DNA of 64,000 bases from Amycolatopsis anabasis (GTDB taxonomy: Bacteria > Actinomycetota > Actinomycetes > Mycobacteriales > Pseudonocardiaceae). The stretch's first letter is position 1. Every line of letters begins with the position of its first letter. Location: NCBI RefSeq assembly GCF_009765355.1, contig NZ_VTHK01000032.1:1-64000 (forward strand), in the 5' to 3' direction. The notes under the pieces were generated by a model. That model had not been told where the DNA came from. It saw nothing but the letters and a program-made list of their open reading frames with translations, and did no database searches. Positions 16,207 through 26,500 of this stretch are shown in pieces. Both the position numbers and the translations under genes were made by a program.

Positions 16207-18261
16207 ATGCACATGACGACGGCCACATCGGGGGCGGTCACGTCGGCCCCGGCCACCGCGCGCGGCGCGTACCGGTGGCGGAGCTGGGCATTGCCGGCGA
16301 TCTGCCTCGCGGCCGGAGCGCTGTACGTGTGGAAAATCGGCGCCGGGCAGATGGGCAACGCATACTATTCGGCCGCCGTGAAATCGATGTCGCACAGCTT
16401 CACGAACTTCCTGTTCGGCTCCTTCGACGCCATCGGTTTCTCCACTGTGGACAAACCGCCGATGGCGCTGTGGCCCCAGGTGATCTCGGTGTGGATCTTC
16501 GGCTACCACGGCTGGGCGCTGCTGCTGCCGCAGGCGATCGAAGGCGTGGCCGCGGTCTTCCTGCTGCACCGCACGGTGCGGCGCTGGGCGGGGGAGAACG
16601 TCGCGCTGCTCGCCGCGCTGATCCTGACGATCACCCCGATCACGGTGGCGATCAACCGGAACACCAACCCGGACACCCTGCTCGTCCTGCTCCTGATCGC
16701 GGGCGCCTACGCGGTGACCCGGTCGATCCAGGCGCCCACCGCCCGCGGGCGGACCACCTGGCTGTTCTGGTGCGCGTTCTTCGTCGGCTGCGGGTTCCTC
16801 ACCAAGATGCTCCAGGCGTGGATCGTGGTGCCCGCTTTCGCGCTCGCGTTCCTCGCCGGGACCGCCGCGCCGATCAAACGGCGGATCCTCGACCTGCTCG
16901 GCGCCGCGGTCGTGCTGTGCGGCTCCTCGTTCTGGTGGGTCGCGGTGCACGACTTGTGGCCCGGGGGAGCGCCGTTCGTCAGCGGCAGCAAGGACGGCTC
17001 CGCCTGGGACCTGGTCTTCGGCTACAACGGGCTGGGCCGGGTCTTCGGTCAGGGCGGACCCACCGGCGGCGCGCGGGTGGGCCCCGGGGGTCCGCAGCCC
17101 GGCCCCGGAGGACCACCGGCGCAGAACCCGGGTATGCCCGACGGCATGCAGATGACCGGCGGGGGGCCGGCGATGCACGGCCAGGACCCCGGGCTGACCC
17201 GGATGTTCGACGCCACCGTCGGCGGCCAGATCTCCTGGCTGCTGCCGCTGTCGTTGTTCGTGCTCGTCGTCGTGGCGGTGCTGGGAATCCGGCGGATCAT
17301 CGCCAAACTTCCCGGCAATCCGGCCGAGCGCGGGGGCTGGTTCCTGTGGGGCGGCTGGCTGCTGGTCACCGCGTTCGTGTTCAGCTTCGCCCAGGGCATC
17401 TGGCACGCCTACTACACGACGATGCTGGCCCCGGCCGTCGCCGCCCTGTCCGCCGCCGGACTCGCCCTGCTGTGGCGCCACTACCGCCGCGAACCGGTCA
17501 CCTGGGTTCTCCTGCCCGCGGCCATCGCGCTCACCGCGGCCTGGGCGTTCGTCCTGGTGTCGCGGGATCCGTCGTGGCACGGCTGGGCCCGCTGGGCCGT
17601 GCTCGCGCTGGCCGTGCTCGCCCTCGCCGGGCTGGCCTTCGGGCGGATTTCCCCGGCCCGGCGCCGCACCTTCGGTCGAGCCGCGTTCGTCGCCGGGCTC
17701 GTGTCGCTCCTGTTCACCCCCGGGCTGTGGTCGGCCGCGGCCGCGATCGACAACGTTTCCGGGATGCCGTCCGCCGGGCCGCCCGCCAACGGCCCGCAGG
17801 CCCAGAGCCTCCCCGGCGGCATCGTCATCATGACGGGTGGCCCCAGTGGAACCTCGCCGGAGGGGACCGAGCAGCAGCGGCGGATTCTCGACTACGTCGA
17901 ACGGAACCGCGGTGGGGCCGAGATCGCGCTGGCGATCAACGGCGCCCAGGCCGCGGCCTGGTACGCCATGCGGTCCGATGCGGTGGTGCTCGGCATGGGC
18001 GGATTCATGGGTGGGGACCGCGATCCCACGCCCGACCAGCTCGAGCGGTGGGTGCGCGCGGGGAAGCTGAAGTACGTCCTCGGCAACCCCGCGGGGAAGG
18101 GGAGGAACATGCTCGGCGGTGGCGAGGCCCAGGGGCAACGTCAGGCGTGGGTCGAGCGGAACTGTTCGGTGGTCGATCCCAGCGAGTACGGCGGGACGGC
18201 CACCGGCGGGACGGACAGCACCCCGATGAGCGGTGGCAACACGCTGTACCGATGCGGCTGA
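16207..18261 (+). CDS. GT39-type (ArnT/YkcB-like) membrane glycosyltransferase
   Basis: A 684-residue polytopic protein that would move a sugar from a polyprenyl-phosphate donor to an extracytoplasmic acceptor. The N-terminal part has the family motif GNAYYSAAVKSMS, then STVDKPPMALWPQ with the catalytic-type Asp region, and about 11-13 membrane helices up to residue 520. A Gly/Pro-rich exported loop is at residues 275-330. The C-terminal domain from about 540 (GIVIMTGGPSGTSPEGTEQQRRILDYVERN and later) is the YkcA-like extracytoplasmic domain. The start is ATG 16207 or ATG 16213. In relatives such genes sit next to MprAB-like two-component systems, as here. Confidence 0.88.
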   Translation: MHMTTATSGAVTSAPATARGAYRWRSWALPAICLAAGALYVWKIGAGQMGNAYYSAAVKSMSHSFTNFLFGSFDAIGFSTVDKPPMALWPQVISVWIFGYHGWALLLPQAIEGVAAVFLLHRTVRRWAGENVALLAALILTITPITVAINRNTNPDTLLVLLLIAGAYAVTRSIQAPTARGRTTWLFWCAFFVGCGFLTKMLQAWIVVPAFALAFLAGTAAPIKRRILDLLGAAVVLCGSSFWWVAVHDLWPGGAPFVSGSKDGSAWDLVFGYNGLGRVFGQGGPTGGARVGPGGPQPGPGGPPAQNPGMPDGMQMTGGGPAMHGQDPGLTRMFDATVGGQISWLLPLSLFVLVVVAVLGIRRIIAKLPGNPAERGGWFLWGGWLLVTAFVFSFAQGIWHAYYTTMLAPAVAALSAAGLALLWRHYRREPVTWVLLPAAIALTAAWAFVLVSRDPSWHGWARWAVLALAVLALAGLAFGRISPARRRTFGRAAFVAGLVSLLFTPGLWSAAAAIDNVSGMPSAGPPANGPQAQSLPGGIVIMTGGPSGTSPEGTEQQRRILDYVERNRGGAEIALAINGAQAAAWYAMRSDAVVLGMGGFMGGDRDPTPDQLERWVRAGKLKYVLGNPAGKGRNMLGGGEAQGQRQAWVERNCSVVDPSEYGGTATGGTDSTPMSGGNTLYRCG

Positions 18262-18265
18262 GGAG

Positions 18266-18562
18266 CTAACGGAATTCGAAGCCGGTCGCGGTGATCAGGG
18301 AGGACCAGCCCAGGACGGCGTCCACCACGTCCTGGGTGGTCCCGGAAGCCTCGTTCACGATCCGGCCCTGCACGATCCGCACGGCTTCGGCTTCCGCCAC
18401 GTCGTACACCTTCACCGCGTCCCGGACATCGGCCCACTCGCGGATGAACAGGAGCATGTGCAGGTCTTCCGGATCGCCGATCGGCACCGAGAGAAACCCG
18501 GCGGCGACGAGCATGCGCACCGCGGTCAAGGCTTCCTTCTCCGAAACCTGGTCCTTCACCAT
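18266..18562 (-). CDS. Hypothetical protein
   Basis: 98 residues, soluble, predicted mostly helix and strand (LTAVRMLVAAGFLSVPIGDPEDLHMLLFIRE would cover a helix-strand pair). I recognise no domain. Codon use is typical of the host and the frame is clean. It converges on the glycosyltransferase gene with a 4-bp gap. GGGGTGA lies about 10 bp before its ATG. Confidence 0.6.
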   Translation of the reverse strand: MVKDQVSEKEALTAVRMLVAAGFLSVPIGDPEDLHMLLFIREWADVRDAVKVYDVAEAEAVRIVQGRIVNEASGTTQDVVDAVLGWSSLITATGFEFR

Positions 18563-18786
18563 GCCACGTTCACCCCAGTGCGCCTCTGCACAGGCCGATC
18601 CCGGAAAACCGCCCCTTCGAACTCCCGACTACGCGAACGTAACCACGAACGCCACGGCACGCACCGCGGAATTCTGGTGAGCGGAATTCCATCCAGGTTA
18701 ATTCGGGGCGAGCGGGGGCGGAGGAGGTGGTGAACATGCTCCGCCGTGGCTCACGCACGATGCGGGGCGCTCGCCAGGCGTTCCGG

Positions 18787-19197
18787 TCAGTATTCGGCGA
18801 GTTTGGCGAGTTCCGTGTCGAAGTCGAACCACTCGTGCTCTTCGCCGACCGGCACCTCCTGGTAGGTGCGGTCGAGGAACTCCGCGAGTTCCTGCGCCGG
18901 GGCCTCCAGTACGGCGGCCCCGTCCGGGGTGGTCAACTCCACCAGGACCAGTGCGGGATCCGTGGCGGGGCTGATGCGCAGGTCGCCTTCGCCGGTGGGG
19001 CCGAGCAGGCCGTCGGCGAGCAGGTCCCGGGCGAAGATCCAGTGCACGGTGCCCCGGCCGGAATGGAACGCGGCGACCACGGCGAAGGGGTCCCGGGTGT
19101 CGTAGATCAGGTCGACCAGCACGGGGAGCGGCCCCGCCCCGAAGGTGCGCAGCGCGAAGCCCAGGGTTGTCTGGACGGTGTTGTGCTCGGTATCCAT
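18787..19197 (-). CDS. SsgA-family sporulation/cell-division regulator
   Basis: A 136-residue SsgA-like protein (SALP). Family marks are LIYDTRDPFAVVAAFHSG, VHWIFARDLLADGLLGPTGEGDLRISP and the acidic helix ELAEFLDRTYQEVPVGEEHEW near the end. SALPs recruit or assist division and peptidoglycan-remodelling proteins in sporulating actinomycetes and exist as several paralogues; which one this is cannot be told. ATG 19197 is preceded by GGGAGGA at good spacing; the longer frame starts upstream without support. Confidence 0.9.
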   Translation of the reverse strand: MDTEHNTVQTTLGFALRTFGAGPLPVLVDLIYDTRDPFAVVAAFHSGRGTVHWIFARDLLADGLLGPTGEGDLRISPATDPALVLVELTTPDGAAVLEAPAQELAEFLDRTYQEVPVGEEHEWFDFDTELAKLAEY

Positions 19198-19306
19198 CGT
19201 GTTCCTCCCGCGGGCTGTGCGGACCCCGTTTTCCCAGATAACGCTCCCGGGCCCCCGAAGAAATCCGAAAAGCCCTCGGATCACGCGAAAGGTGGTGACC
19301 CGCGTC

Positions 19307-20299
19307 TCAGTGCCCGCCGGAAAACTCGTCGATGAGGACACGGTAGGTGTCGAAGGCGGGTTTGGGGGAGTAGTCGTCGGCGGTGAGGCCGAACTGGTGG
19401 AACGGGTCCGGATTCGCGCTGTCGGCGTCGCGCAGCGTGAAGTGCGTGTACCCGCCGATCCGCAGCCGGGACGCGTTCGCGGCGATGACGCGGATCACGG
19501 TGTCGACGACCTCCGCCTGCCGTGCCGGCGGGCGACCGGGGCCGGTGGGCCAGCCGTGCTCGGTGACGTGCAGCGGCACGTCACCGAGCCCCGCGGAACC
19601 CAGCACCGCGTCGCGGTGGTGGCCCAGCAGTCCTTCGACCGCGCCGGGCAGCTCGGCCGCGGCGAGCGGCCGGAACACGTCGGGGAAGAAATCCAGGCCC
19701 ACGTAGTCCAGATCGGCGACGAAACCGGGCCCGCCCCGGCGGGTCAGTTCGGCGACGAAGGAGGTGGCGGGGCCGAACAGCGGGGTGGTGTTGAAGCCGA
19801 TCCGCAGGTGGTCGTGCCCGAGCCGGCGCGCGTGCGCCTTGGCCGCCGAGACCCCGGCGACGAGCGCCTCGGCGACCGCGGGGTAGTAGCCGTCCAGCGT
19901 CGGCTGATCGGTCATGTTCGGTTCTTCGGTCACCTGTAGCGTGCTGGTGACCGCGCCGTACTGCGCCACGAGTTCGCGCAGGAACGCGCAGTAACCGGTG
20001 ACGTTCCCGGAGGCGGACTGGTACTGCGCCACCAGATCCAGCGCCCGGCCGTCGCCGGTGTATCGGGCCGCGTCGGCCGGGGTCGCGGTCGGATGTGGTT
20101 CGCCGAGCGGGGTGGCGTCGGTGAAGCTGACGTAGGCGCGCACCAGGAACGGCCGGCCGGAGCGTCCCTGCAGCCGGTCCAGGGCGGCGGAAATCCGGTG
20201 CGGGTCGTCCGGCGCCCCGGTGGCCAGCCCGCCGCTGTCGTCCCCGGCGGCTCCGCCCGGGTAGATACCGAAAACCAGTCCGTTCCGTTCTGCGGGCAA
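19307..20299 (-). CDS. Putative clan GH-A glycoside hydrolase
   Basis: A cytoplasmic enzyme of 330 residues with a TIM-barrel-like pattern. The acid/base glutamate is probably in VTEEPNMTDQP and the nucleophile in LHVTEHGWPTGPG, separated by about 110 residues, as in clan GH-A. Other barrel strands are LRIGFNTTP, DYVGLDFFPD and IGGYTHFTLRD. I cannot name the GH family. The start is a TTG at 20299 with AAGGGA 6 bp upstream; a longer frame crosses a region lacking coding bias. It faces the sugar ABC operon and may share the LacI-type operator at 20458. Confidence 0.65.
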   Translation of the reverse strand: MPAERNGLVFGIYPGGAAGDDSGGLATGAPDDPHRISAALDRLQGRSGRPFLVRAYVSFTDATPLGEPHPTATPADAARYTGDGRALDLVAQYQSASGNVTGYCAFLRELVAQYGAVTSTLQVTEEPNMTDQPTLDGYYPAVAEALVAGVSAAKAHARRLGHDHLRIGFNTTPLFGPATSFVAELTRRGGPGFVADLDYVGLDFFPDVFRPLAAAELPGAVEGLLGHHRDAVLGSAGLGDVPLHVTEHGWPTGPGRPPARQAEVVDTVIRVIAANASRLRIGGYTHFTLRDADSANPDPFHQFGLTADDYSPKPAFDTYRVLIDEFSGGH

Positions 20300-20457
20300 G
20301 GTTCGTCCCTTCGTTGCCGGTCGATGATCGCAAGCTATCAGTCGGCACCGACTATTCGCTACCGGCTGTTTGAAGTTTCTGGGGTTCTCCGTGGTGGGAA
20401 GGCGGGCTACTGTCGGGGAGTCACGTGAATCGCTCACAAGTGCACGCCGAGGGCTTT

Positions 20458-20471
20458 TGACAACGTTGTCA
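20458..20471. promoter_or_regulatory. LacI-type operator
   Basis: TGACAACGTTGTCA is a perfect 14-bp palindrome with the central CG typical of LacI/GalR sites. It ends 20 bp before the start of the substrate-binding protein gene, so a bound repressor would block the importer and mannosidase operon and possibly the divergent glycosidase. No LacI gene lies in the window. Confidence 0.85.
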
Positions 20472-20491
20472 GACGGGTTCGGGAGGGCGTT

Positions 20492-21775
20492 GTGTCCGAA
20501 CGCAGGGCGGTGAGCCGCAGGCGCCTGCTGGGATTGGCCGCCGCCGGGGCAGTGAGTCTCGGCGCCTGCGGGACCGAGCGCCCGCCGAGAAGCTTCCGCT
20601 GGCAGATGATTCCCACCTATTCGCTGCAGGCGCCTTCCCCGGAACGCGTCGACTACATCCGCGCGCGGCTGGCGGAATACCGGCGTGCCACCGGCTGGGA
20701 GCCCCTGCCCGAGGTCAGCAGCAACGACATCAACGCGGCGATGGCGAAACTGCTGTTGCAGGCGTCGCAGGGCCGGGCCCCCGAGGTCGGCCAGGTCGAC
20801 TCGTACGTCTTCCCCCGTTTCGCGCGCTACGCCAAGGGTCTGACCGATCCGCTGCGGCGCGCCGGGCTGCGGCTGGACGACTGGTTCCCGCAGTTCCGCG
20901 AGGTGATGACCGCCGGGACGGGCGAGCCGCGGGCCGTGCAGTTCAACACCGACGTCCGCGTGCTGTACTACCGCCGGGATCTGGTGCCGAAACCGCCCGC
21001 GTCCTGGGACGAGGTGATCTCCGTGGGCCGCCGGACGGCGGCGCGGGGCAAGTACTTCCTGTTCTGCGGCAGCCGTTCCGAGGACAGCGTGAACACCGCG
21101 CTGTGGCCGCAGTACTGGTCGCAGGGCGGCGAGATCCTCAACGCCGACGGCTCGGCCGGATTCGCCTCGGGCGCCGGACGGCAGGCGATGATCGACAGCC
21201 TGGGGTTCCTCCGGCGGTTGATCACCGAGGGCATCACCCCGCAACGGATTTCCACCCTGCGCGGCGACGACGACGTGAACCCGGACGTGATCGCCGGGAA
21301 TGTGGCCATGTTCCTCGGCGGCAGCTGGCAGGGCGCGGATCTGCAGAACCTGGTCAAGGGCGCCGATTTCGCGCGAGAGTGGGGCGCCGCGCCGGTGCCG
21401 AGCCGGTCCGGGGACAACCACCGGTGCGTCGCGGGCGGCTGGACCTGGGCTTCGTTCGCGGAGGACCCGGAGGTCGTCCGGCAGAGCATGAAACTCGTCC
21501 TCGACGCCTACACCGGCGACGAGGGAATGGCGAAGTGGTGCACGCTCGGCGGCTACCTGCCGACCCGGGAATCGGTCTACGACCATCCCGACTACCACGG
21601 CGACGCGTTCACCCCGGTGTTCCGCGAGCACCTGCGCCGCTACGCGCGCGTCCGCCCGCTGCGGCGGGAGTACCAGCAGGTTTCCGGCGCGATGCAGATC
21701 GCGCTGTCCTCGGTCACCTCGCTGAGCAAGGAACCGGAAGAGGCGGTCGACGCGGCGCTGGCGCAGATCGTCTGA
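20492..21775 (+). CDS. Sugar ABC transporter substrate-binding lipoprotein
   Basis: 427 residues. A twin-Arg-containing leader (SRRRLLGLAAAGAVSLGAC) ends in the lipobox LGAC, so the mature protein is lipid-anchored outside the membrane. The rest is a family-1 solute-binding protein fold (NTDVRVLYYRRDLVPKPPASWDEV, SGAGRQAMIDSLGFLRRLI, GNVAMFLGGSWQ). It is the first gene of an importer operon with two permeases and a GH38 mannosidase, so a mannose-containing oligosaccharide is the likely ligand. The GTG start follows GGGAGGG. No ATPase is encoded here; a shared MsiK-type ATPase is likely. Confidence 0.93.
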   Translation: MSERRAVSRRRLLGLAAAGAVSLGACGTERPPRSFRWQMIPTYSLQAPSPERVDYIRARLAEYRRATGWEPLPEVSSNDINAAMAKLLLQASQGRAPEVGQVDSYVFPRFARYAKGLTDPLRRAGLRLDDWFPQFREVMTAGTGEPRAVQFNTDVRVLYYRRDLVPKPPASWDEVISVGRRTAARGKYFLFCGSRSEDSVNTALWPQYWSQGGEILNADGSAGFASGAGRQAMIDSLGFLRRLITEGITPQRISTLRGDDDVNPDVIAGNVAMFLGGSWQGADLQNLVKGADFAREWGAAPVPSRSGDNHRCVAGGWTWASFAEDPEVVRQSMKLVLDAYTGDEGMAKWCTLGGYLPTRESVYDHPDYHGDAFTPVFREHLRRYARVRPLRREYQQVSGAMQIALSSVTSLSKEPEEAVDAALAQIV

Positions 21776-21798
21776 TGTGGACACTCCAGGGAGGGCGG

Positions 21799-22692
21799 AT
21801 GTCGCGCAACCCCGTCGCCGCACGGCCGTGGCTCTGGATGCTGCCGCTGGGGGCCGTGCTCCTGCTGGTCTTCGTCTACCCGCTGGTGGAGATCGTGCGG
21901 CTGAGCTTCACCGACGCGACCCTGGTGGCCGGTGAGCCCTATTCGTACACCGCGGCGCCCTACCGCAGCGTCGTGGCCGGTCAGGACTTCGCGGACATCC
22001 TGCGGATCACCTTCCTGTTCGTGGTGTTCAGCGTGGTTTTCCAGCTCCTGCTGGGGTTCGCCATCGCGTTGCTGGTGGACACCGCGAAGCGCCGCGGCCT
22101 GCGCGGCGCGCTGGTCACCCGGACCGTGGTGCTCACCGCGTGGGCGATCCCCGGAGTGGTGATCGGGGTGATCTGGAGCCTGCTGTACCAGGAGGGCTCG
22201 GCGGGAATCCTGAACTACCTCGGCGGGCTGGTGGGACTTTCCGGGGACACCGCGTTCCTCTCCGATCCGGACGCCGCGCTGATCTCGGTCACCGTGGCGA
22301 ACATCTGGCGGGGCACCGCGCTGTCCATGATCTTGATGTACGCCGGGCTGCAGACGGTTCCCCGCGATCTGCTCGAGGCCGCGCGCATCGACGGCGCGGG
22401 CCCGGTGCAGTCCTTCCGCGCGGTCACCTTCCCGGTGCTGCTGCCGCTGATCGCGATCGATCTGGTCACCATCACCGTGGAAACCTTCAACACCTTCGAC
22501 ATGGTGCTGGCGCTCACCGGGGGCGGTCCGGGCACCGCCACGCAGGTGCTCGCACTCGGCGTCTACGACCAGATGTTCAACCAGTTGAACCTCGGCCGGG
22601 GCGCGGCCATGTCGGTGGTGCTGCTGCTGATCAACGTGGTGATGATCGGCTTCTACTTCCGGTACACCGCACGGCGGGAGGCTCGGGTGTGA
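21799..22692 (+). CDS. Sugar ABC transporter permease (MalF-like)
   Basis: 297 residues with six membrane helices. The EAA loop that contacts the ATPase is DLLEAARIDGAGPVQSFRAVTFPVLLP. ATG 21799 is preferred because GGGAGGG lies just upstream; an earlier in-frame ATG overlaps the stop of the substrate-binding gene (TGATG at 21773). The stop overlaps the next permease's GTG (GTGA), so they are coupled. It pairs with 22689-23522. Confidence 0.92.
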   Translation: MSRNPVAARPWLWMLPLGAVLLLVFVYPLVEIVRLSFTDATLVAGEPYSYTAAPYRSVVAGQDFADILRITFLFVVFSVVFQLLLGFAIALLVDTAKRRGLRGALVTRTVVLTAWAIPGVVIGVIWSLLYQEGSAGILNYLGGLVGLSGDTAFLSDPDAALISVTVANIWRGTALSMILMYAGLQTVPRDLLEAARIDGAGPVQSFRAVTFPVLLPLIAIDLVTITVETFNTFDMVLALTGGGPGTATQVLALGVYDQMFNQLNLGRGAAMSVVLLLINVVMIGFYFRYTARREARV

Positions 22693-23522
22693 ATACGAGG
22701 CGCTGGCAGAACGTGCTGCTGTACCTGGGCATGGTGGTGACCGTCCTGGTCTTCGTGTTCCCCGTGCTGTGGGTGTTCTCGCTTTCCCTGCGCACGCCGG
22801 AAGAAGTGGCCGCCGCCCCGCCGCCGCTGGTACCCGCCAGTCCGCGGTGGAGCAACTACGGGCACGTGCTCGCGACCACGGACATGGGTCGTTACCTGCT
22901 GAATTCGGTGATCGTGGTGTCCGGTTCGGTGGTGGTGTGCCTCGCGGTCTGCCTGCCCGCCGCCTACGGCCTGTCCCGGTTGCGGTTCCGGGGCGCGCGC
23001 ACGTTCTCCCGGTTCGTGCTGGCCTGCCAGCTGATCTCCCCGGTGGTGCTGGTGGTGCCCGTCTACCGGGCGTTCGTGGCGGTCGGCCTGATCAACAACT
23101 ACCTCGGGATGATCCTGGTGTACGTCGCGGTCACCGCGCCCTTCCTCACCTGGTTCCTGCGCGACTACCTGGAGTCGATTCCCGACTCGCTGGACGAGGC
23201 CGCGATGGTGGACGGTTGCACGCGCGGGCGGGCCCTGGTGTCGGTGGTCATTCCCGCCGCGGCGCCCGGCATCGCTTCGGCGGCGATCGTGGTGGCGGTG
23301 TTGAGCTGGTCCCAGTTCGTCGTGCCGTTCGTCCTGGTCGACGACTCGGACCTCTACCCGGTTTCGGTGGGGGTGGTGAACCTGCAGCAGACCAGCAGCG
23401 AGATCACCACGCAGTACCTCGCCGCGGGCAGCATCCTGGCGGTCGTCCCGGTGATCGTCGTGTTCGTCGTTCTGCAGCGCTACATCGTCGGAGCCCTGAC
23501 CGCGGGCAGCCTGAAGGGATAG
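22689..23522 (+). CDS. Sugar ABC transporter permease (MalG-like)
   Basis: 277 residues, six membrane helices. The EAA loop is DSLDEAAMVDGCTRGRALVSVVIPAAAPG. The N-terminal helix (LLYLGMVVTVLVFVFPVLWVF) and the periplasmic loop are those of MalG-type subunits. The GTG start overlaps the MalF-like stop. The mannosidase gene follows after 5 bp, so all four genes form one transcript. Confidence 0.92.
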   Translation: MNTRRWQNVLLYLGMVVTVLVFVFPVLWVFSLSLRTPEEVAAAPPPLVPASPRWSNYGHVLATTDMGRYLLNSVIVVSGSVVVCLAVCLPAAYGLSRLRFRGARTFSRFVLACQLISPVVLVVPVYRAFVAVGLINNYLGMILVYVAVTAPFLTWFLRDYLESIPDSLDEAAMVDGCTRGRALVSVVIPAAAPGIASAAIVVAVLSWSQFVVPFVLVDDSDLYPVSVGVVNLQQTSSEITTQYLAAGSILAVVPVIVVFVVLQRYIVGALTAGSLKG

Positions 23523-23527
23523 GAACC

Positions 23528-26500
23528 TTGCACGACGACCGGAAGCTGATCGAGGGGCGGATCGAGCGGGTGCTCGGCGAGCGGGTCCGGCCCGCCGTGT
23601 ACCCGGAATCCATCCCGGTGCGGGTCGCGGCCTGGCACGCGCCCGGCGAACCGGTGCCTCCGGCGACCGCGCTGGCCGCGGAGTTCGGTCCGTTCGCCGT
23701 GGGCGAGGAGTGGGGGCCGGCGTGGGGCACCACCTGGTTCCGGTTCACCGCGACCGTGCCGGCAGCCTGGGCGGGGCGCGTGGTGGAACTGGTGGTCGAC
23801 CTCGGCTTCGACCGCGTGATGCCGGGGTTCCAGTGCGAGGGGCTGGTCTACTCCGGCGACGGCACCCCGGTGAAGGGGCTCAACCCGCGCAACGGCTGGG
23901 TGCGCGTGGGCGCCCCGGTCGCGGGCGGGGAAGAGATCGTCTACTACGTCGAAGCGGCGGCGAACCCGGTAATCCACGACGAACGGTACCTGTTCCGGCC
24001 GACCCGCCTCGGGGACCTCGAGACGGCCGGGCCGGAGCCGCTGTACCGCCTCGCGCGCGCGTCGCTCGCCGTGTTCGACGAAGAGGTCTGGGAACTCGTC
24101 GCCGATGTCGAGGTCCTCGACCAGCTCATGCGTGCGCTGCCGGTGGATTCGGCGCGCCGGTGGGAAATCCTGCGTGCCCTGGACCGGGCGCTGGACGCGG
24201 TGGACCTCCAGGACGTACCGGGCACCGCGAAGGCCGCCCGGGCCGGGCTGGCCGAGGTGCTCGCCCGGCCCGCGCACGCCAGCGCGCACCGGGTGTCCGC
24301 GGTCGGGCACGCGCACATCGACTCGGCGTGGCTGTGGCCGCTGCGCGAGACCGTGCGCAAGGTGGCCAGGACCACGGCGAACGTGACCGCGCTGATGGAC
24401 GAGCATCCGGAGTTCGTCTTCGCGATGTCGCAGGCCCAGCAGCTGGCCTGGCTTTCCGAGCACCATCCGGCGCTGTACGCGCGGGTGCGGGAGAAGGTCG
24501 CCGCCGGGCAGTTCGTCCCGGTCGGCGGGATGTGGGTGGAGTCGGATACGAACCTGCCCGGTGGCGAGGCCCTGGCGCGGCAGTTCGTGCACGGCAAGCG
24601 GTTCTTCGCCGACGAGTTCGGGATCGAAACCGACGAGGTGTGGCTGCCGGACTCGTTCGGCTACAGTGCGGCCCTGCCGCAGCTGATCGCGCTTTCGGCG
24701 TCGACCTGGTTCCTCACCCAGAAGATCTCCTGGAACCAGACGAACGCGTTCCCCCACCACACCTTCTTCTGGGAGGGCATCGACGGGACCCGGGTGTTCA
24801 CCCACTTCCCGCCGGTCGACACCTACAACTCCGAGCTGTCCGGGGCCGAACTCGCCCACGCGTCGGCCAACTTCGCGGAAAAGGGCCGGGCGCGCCGCTC
24901 GCTGGTCCCGTTCGGCTGGGGTGACGGTGGCGGCGGCCCCACCAGGGAGATGCTCGCCCGCGCGGCCCGCCTGTCCGATGTGGAGGGATCACCGCGGGTC
25001 GCGATCGAGCGGCCCGCCGAGTTCTTCCGCCAGGCGCAGGAGGAGTACCCGGACGCCCCGGTGTGGGCGGGGGAGTTGTACCTGGAGTTCCACCGCGGCA
25101 CCTACACCAGCCAGGCCAGGACCAAGTACGGCAACCGGCGGAGCGAGCACCTGCTGCGCGAGGCCGAGCTGTGGGCGGCCACCGCGTCCGTCCGGTGTGG
25201 ACTCGACTACCCGTACGAACGGCTGGACCGGCTCTGGAAGTCCGTGCTGCTGAACCAGTTCCACGACATCCTGCCCGGCTCCTCGATCGCCTGGGTGCAC
25301 CGGGAAGCCGAGCGGACCTACGGCGCCGTGGCCGGGGAGCTCGAGGAGGTCATCGGCGAGGCGCAGCGCGCGCTGGCGGGCGCGGGCGACCGGATGATCG
25401 CGTTCAACGCCGCACCACACGAGCGGGCCGGGCTGCCCGCGGGGGGTGCGGCGGCCCTGGCCGCACCGGCGGACCCGGTCACCGCGCACGCGCGGGACGG
25501 CGGCTTCGAACTGGACAACGGCCTGCTCCGGGTCACCGTGGACCGGCGCGGGCTGATCGTCTCGGTGCTGGATCTCGCCGCGGAACGCGAGGTGATCGCC
25601 CCGGGTGCGGTGGCGAACCTGCTGCAACTGCATCCCGATCTGCCGAACCAGTGGGACGCGTGGGACGTGGACGAGTTCTACCGCAACACCGGCACCGATC
25701 TCGTCGAGGCGGACGAGGTCTCGCCCGGGCCGGCGGGGGTGCGGGTGGTCCGGTCGTTCTCCCGGTCGACGGTCACCCAGTTGCTGACGCTGCGGCCGGG
25801 CGCCCGCCGGTTGGACATCGAGACCGAGGTGGACTGGCACGAGACGGAGAAGTTCCTCAAACTGGCCTTCCCGCTGGACGTGCACGCGGACCGGTCGGCC
25901 GCGGAGACCCAGTTCGGGCACGTGTACCGGGCCACGCACCGCAACACCAGCTGGGACGCGGCGAAGTTCGAGATCTGCGCCCACCGCTGGGTGCACCTGG
26001 CCGAGCCGGGCTACGGGGTCGCCCTGGCCAACGACGCCACCTACGGCCATGACGTGACCCGGTTCGCCAAGGAGGCCGGGGGAATCGCCACCACGGTCCG
26101 GGCGTCCCTGCTGCGCGCGCCGCGGTTCCCGGATCCGGAGACCGACCACGGCGTGCACCGGTTCCGGCACGCGCTCGTGGCCGGCGCCGAGCTCGCGGAC
26201 GCGGTGCGGGAGGGGTACTTCCTGAACCTGCCGGTCCGGGTGGTCGAAGGCGGGCAACCGGTCGAACCGCTGATCTCGGTCGACAATCCGGCGGTGTGCG
26301 TGGAATCGGTGAAGCTCGCCGATGACCGGTCCGGTGATGTGATCGTGCGGCTCTACCAGGCCACCGGCGCCCGGAGCGGCGCCCGGATCACCGCGGGCTT
26401 CGCCCTGGCCGCTGCCTGGTCCACCGATCTCCTCGAACGGCGGTGGGACCGGACCGAGGATTACGCGGTGACCGGTCGTGCGCTGAGCGTCCGGCTGCGT

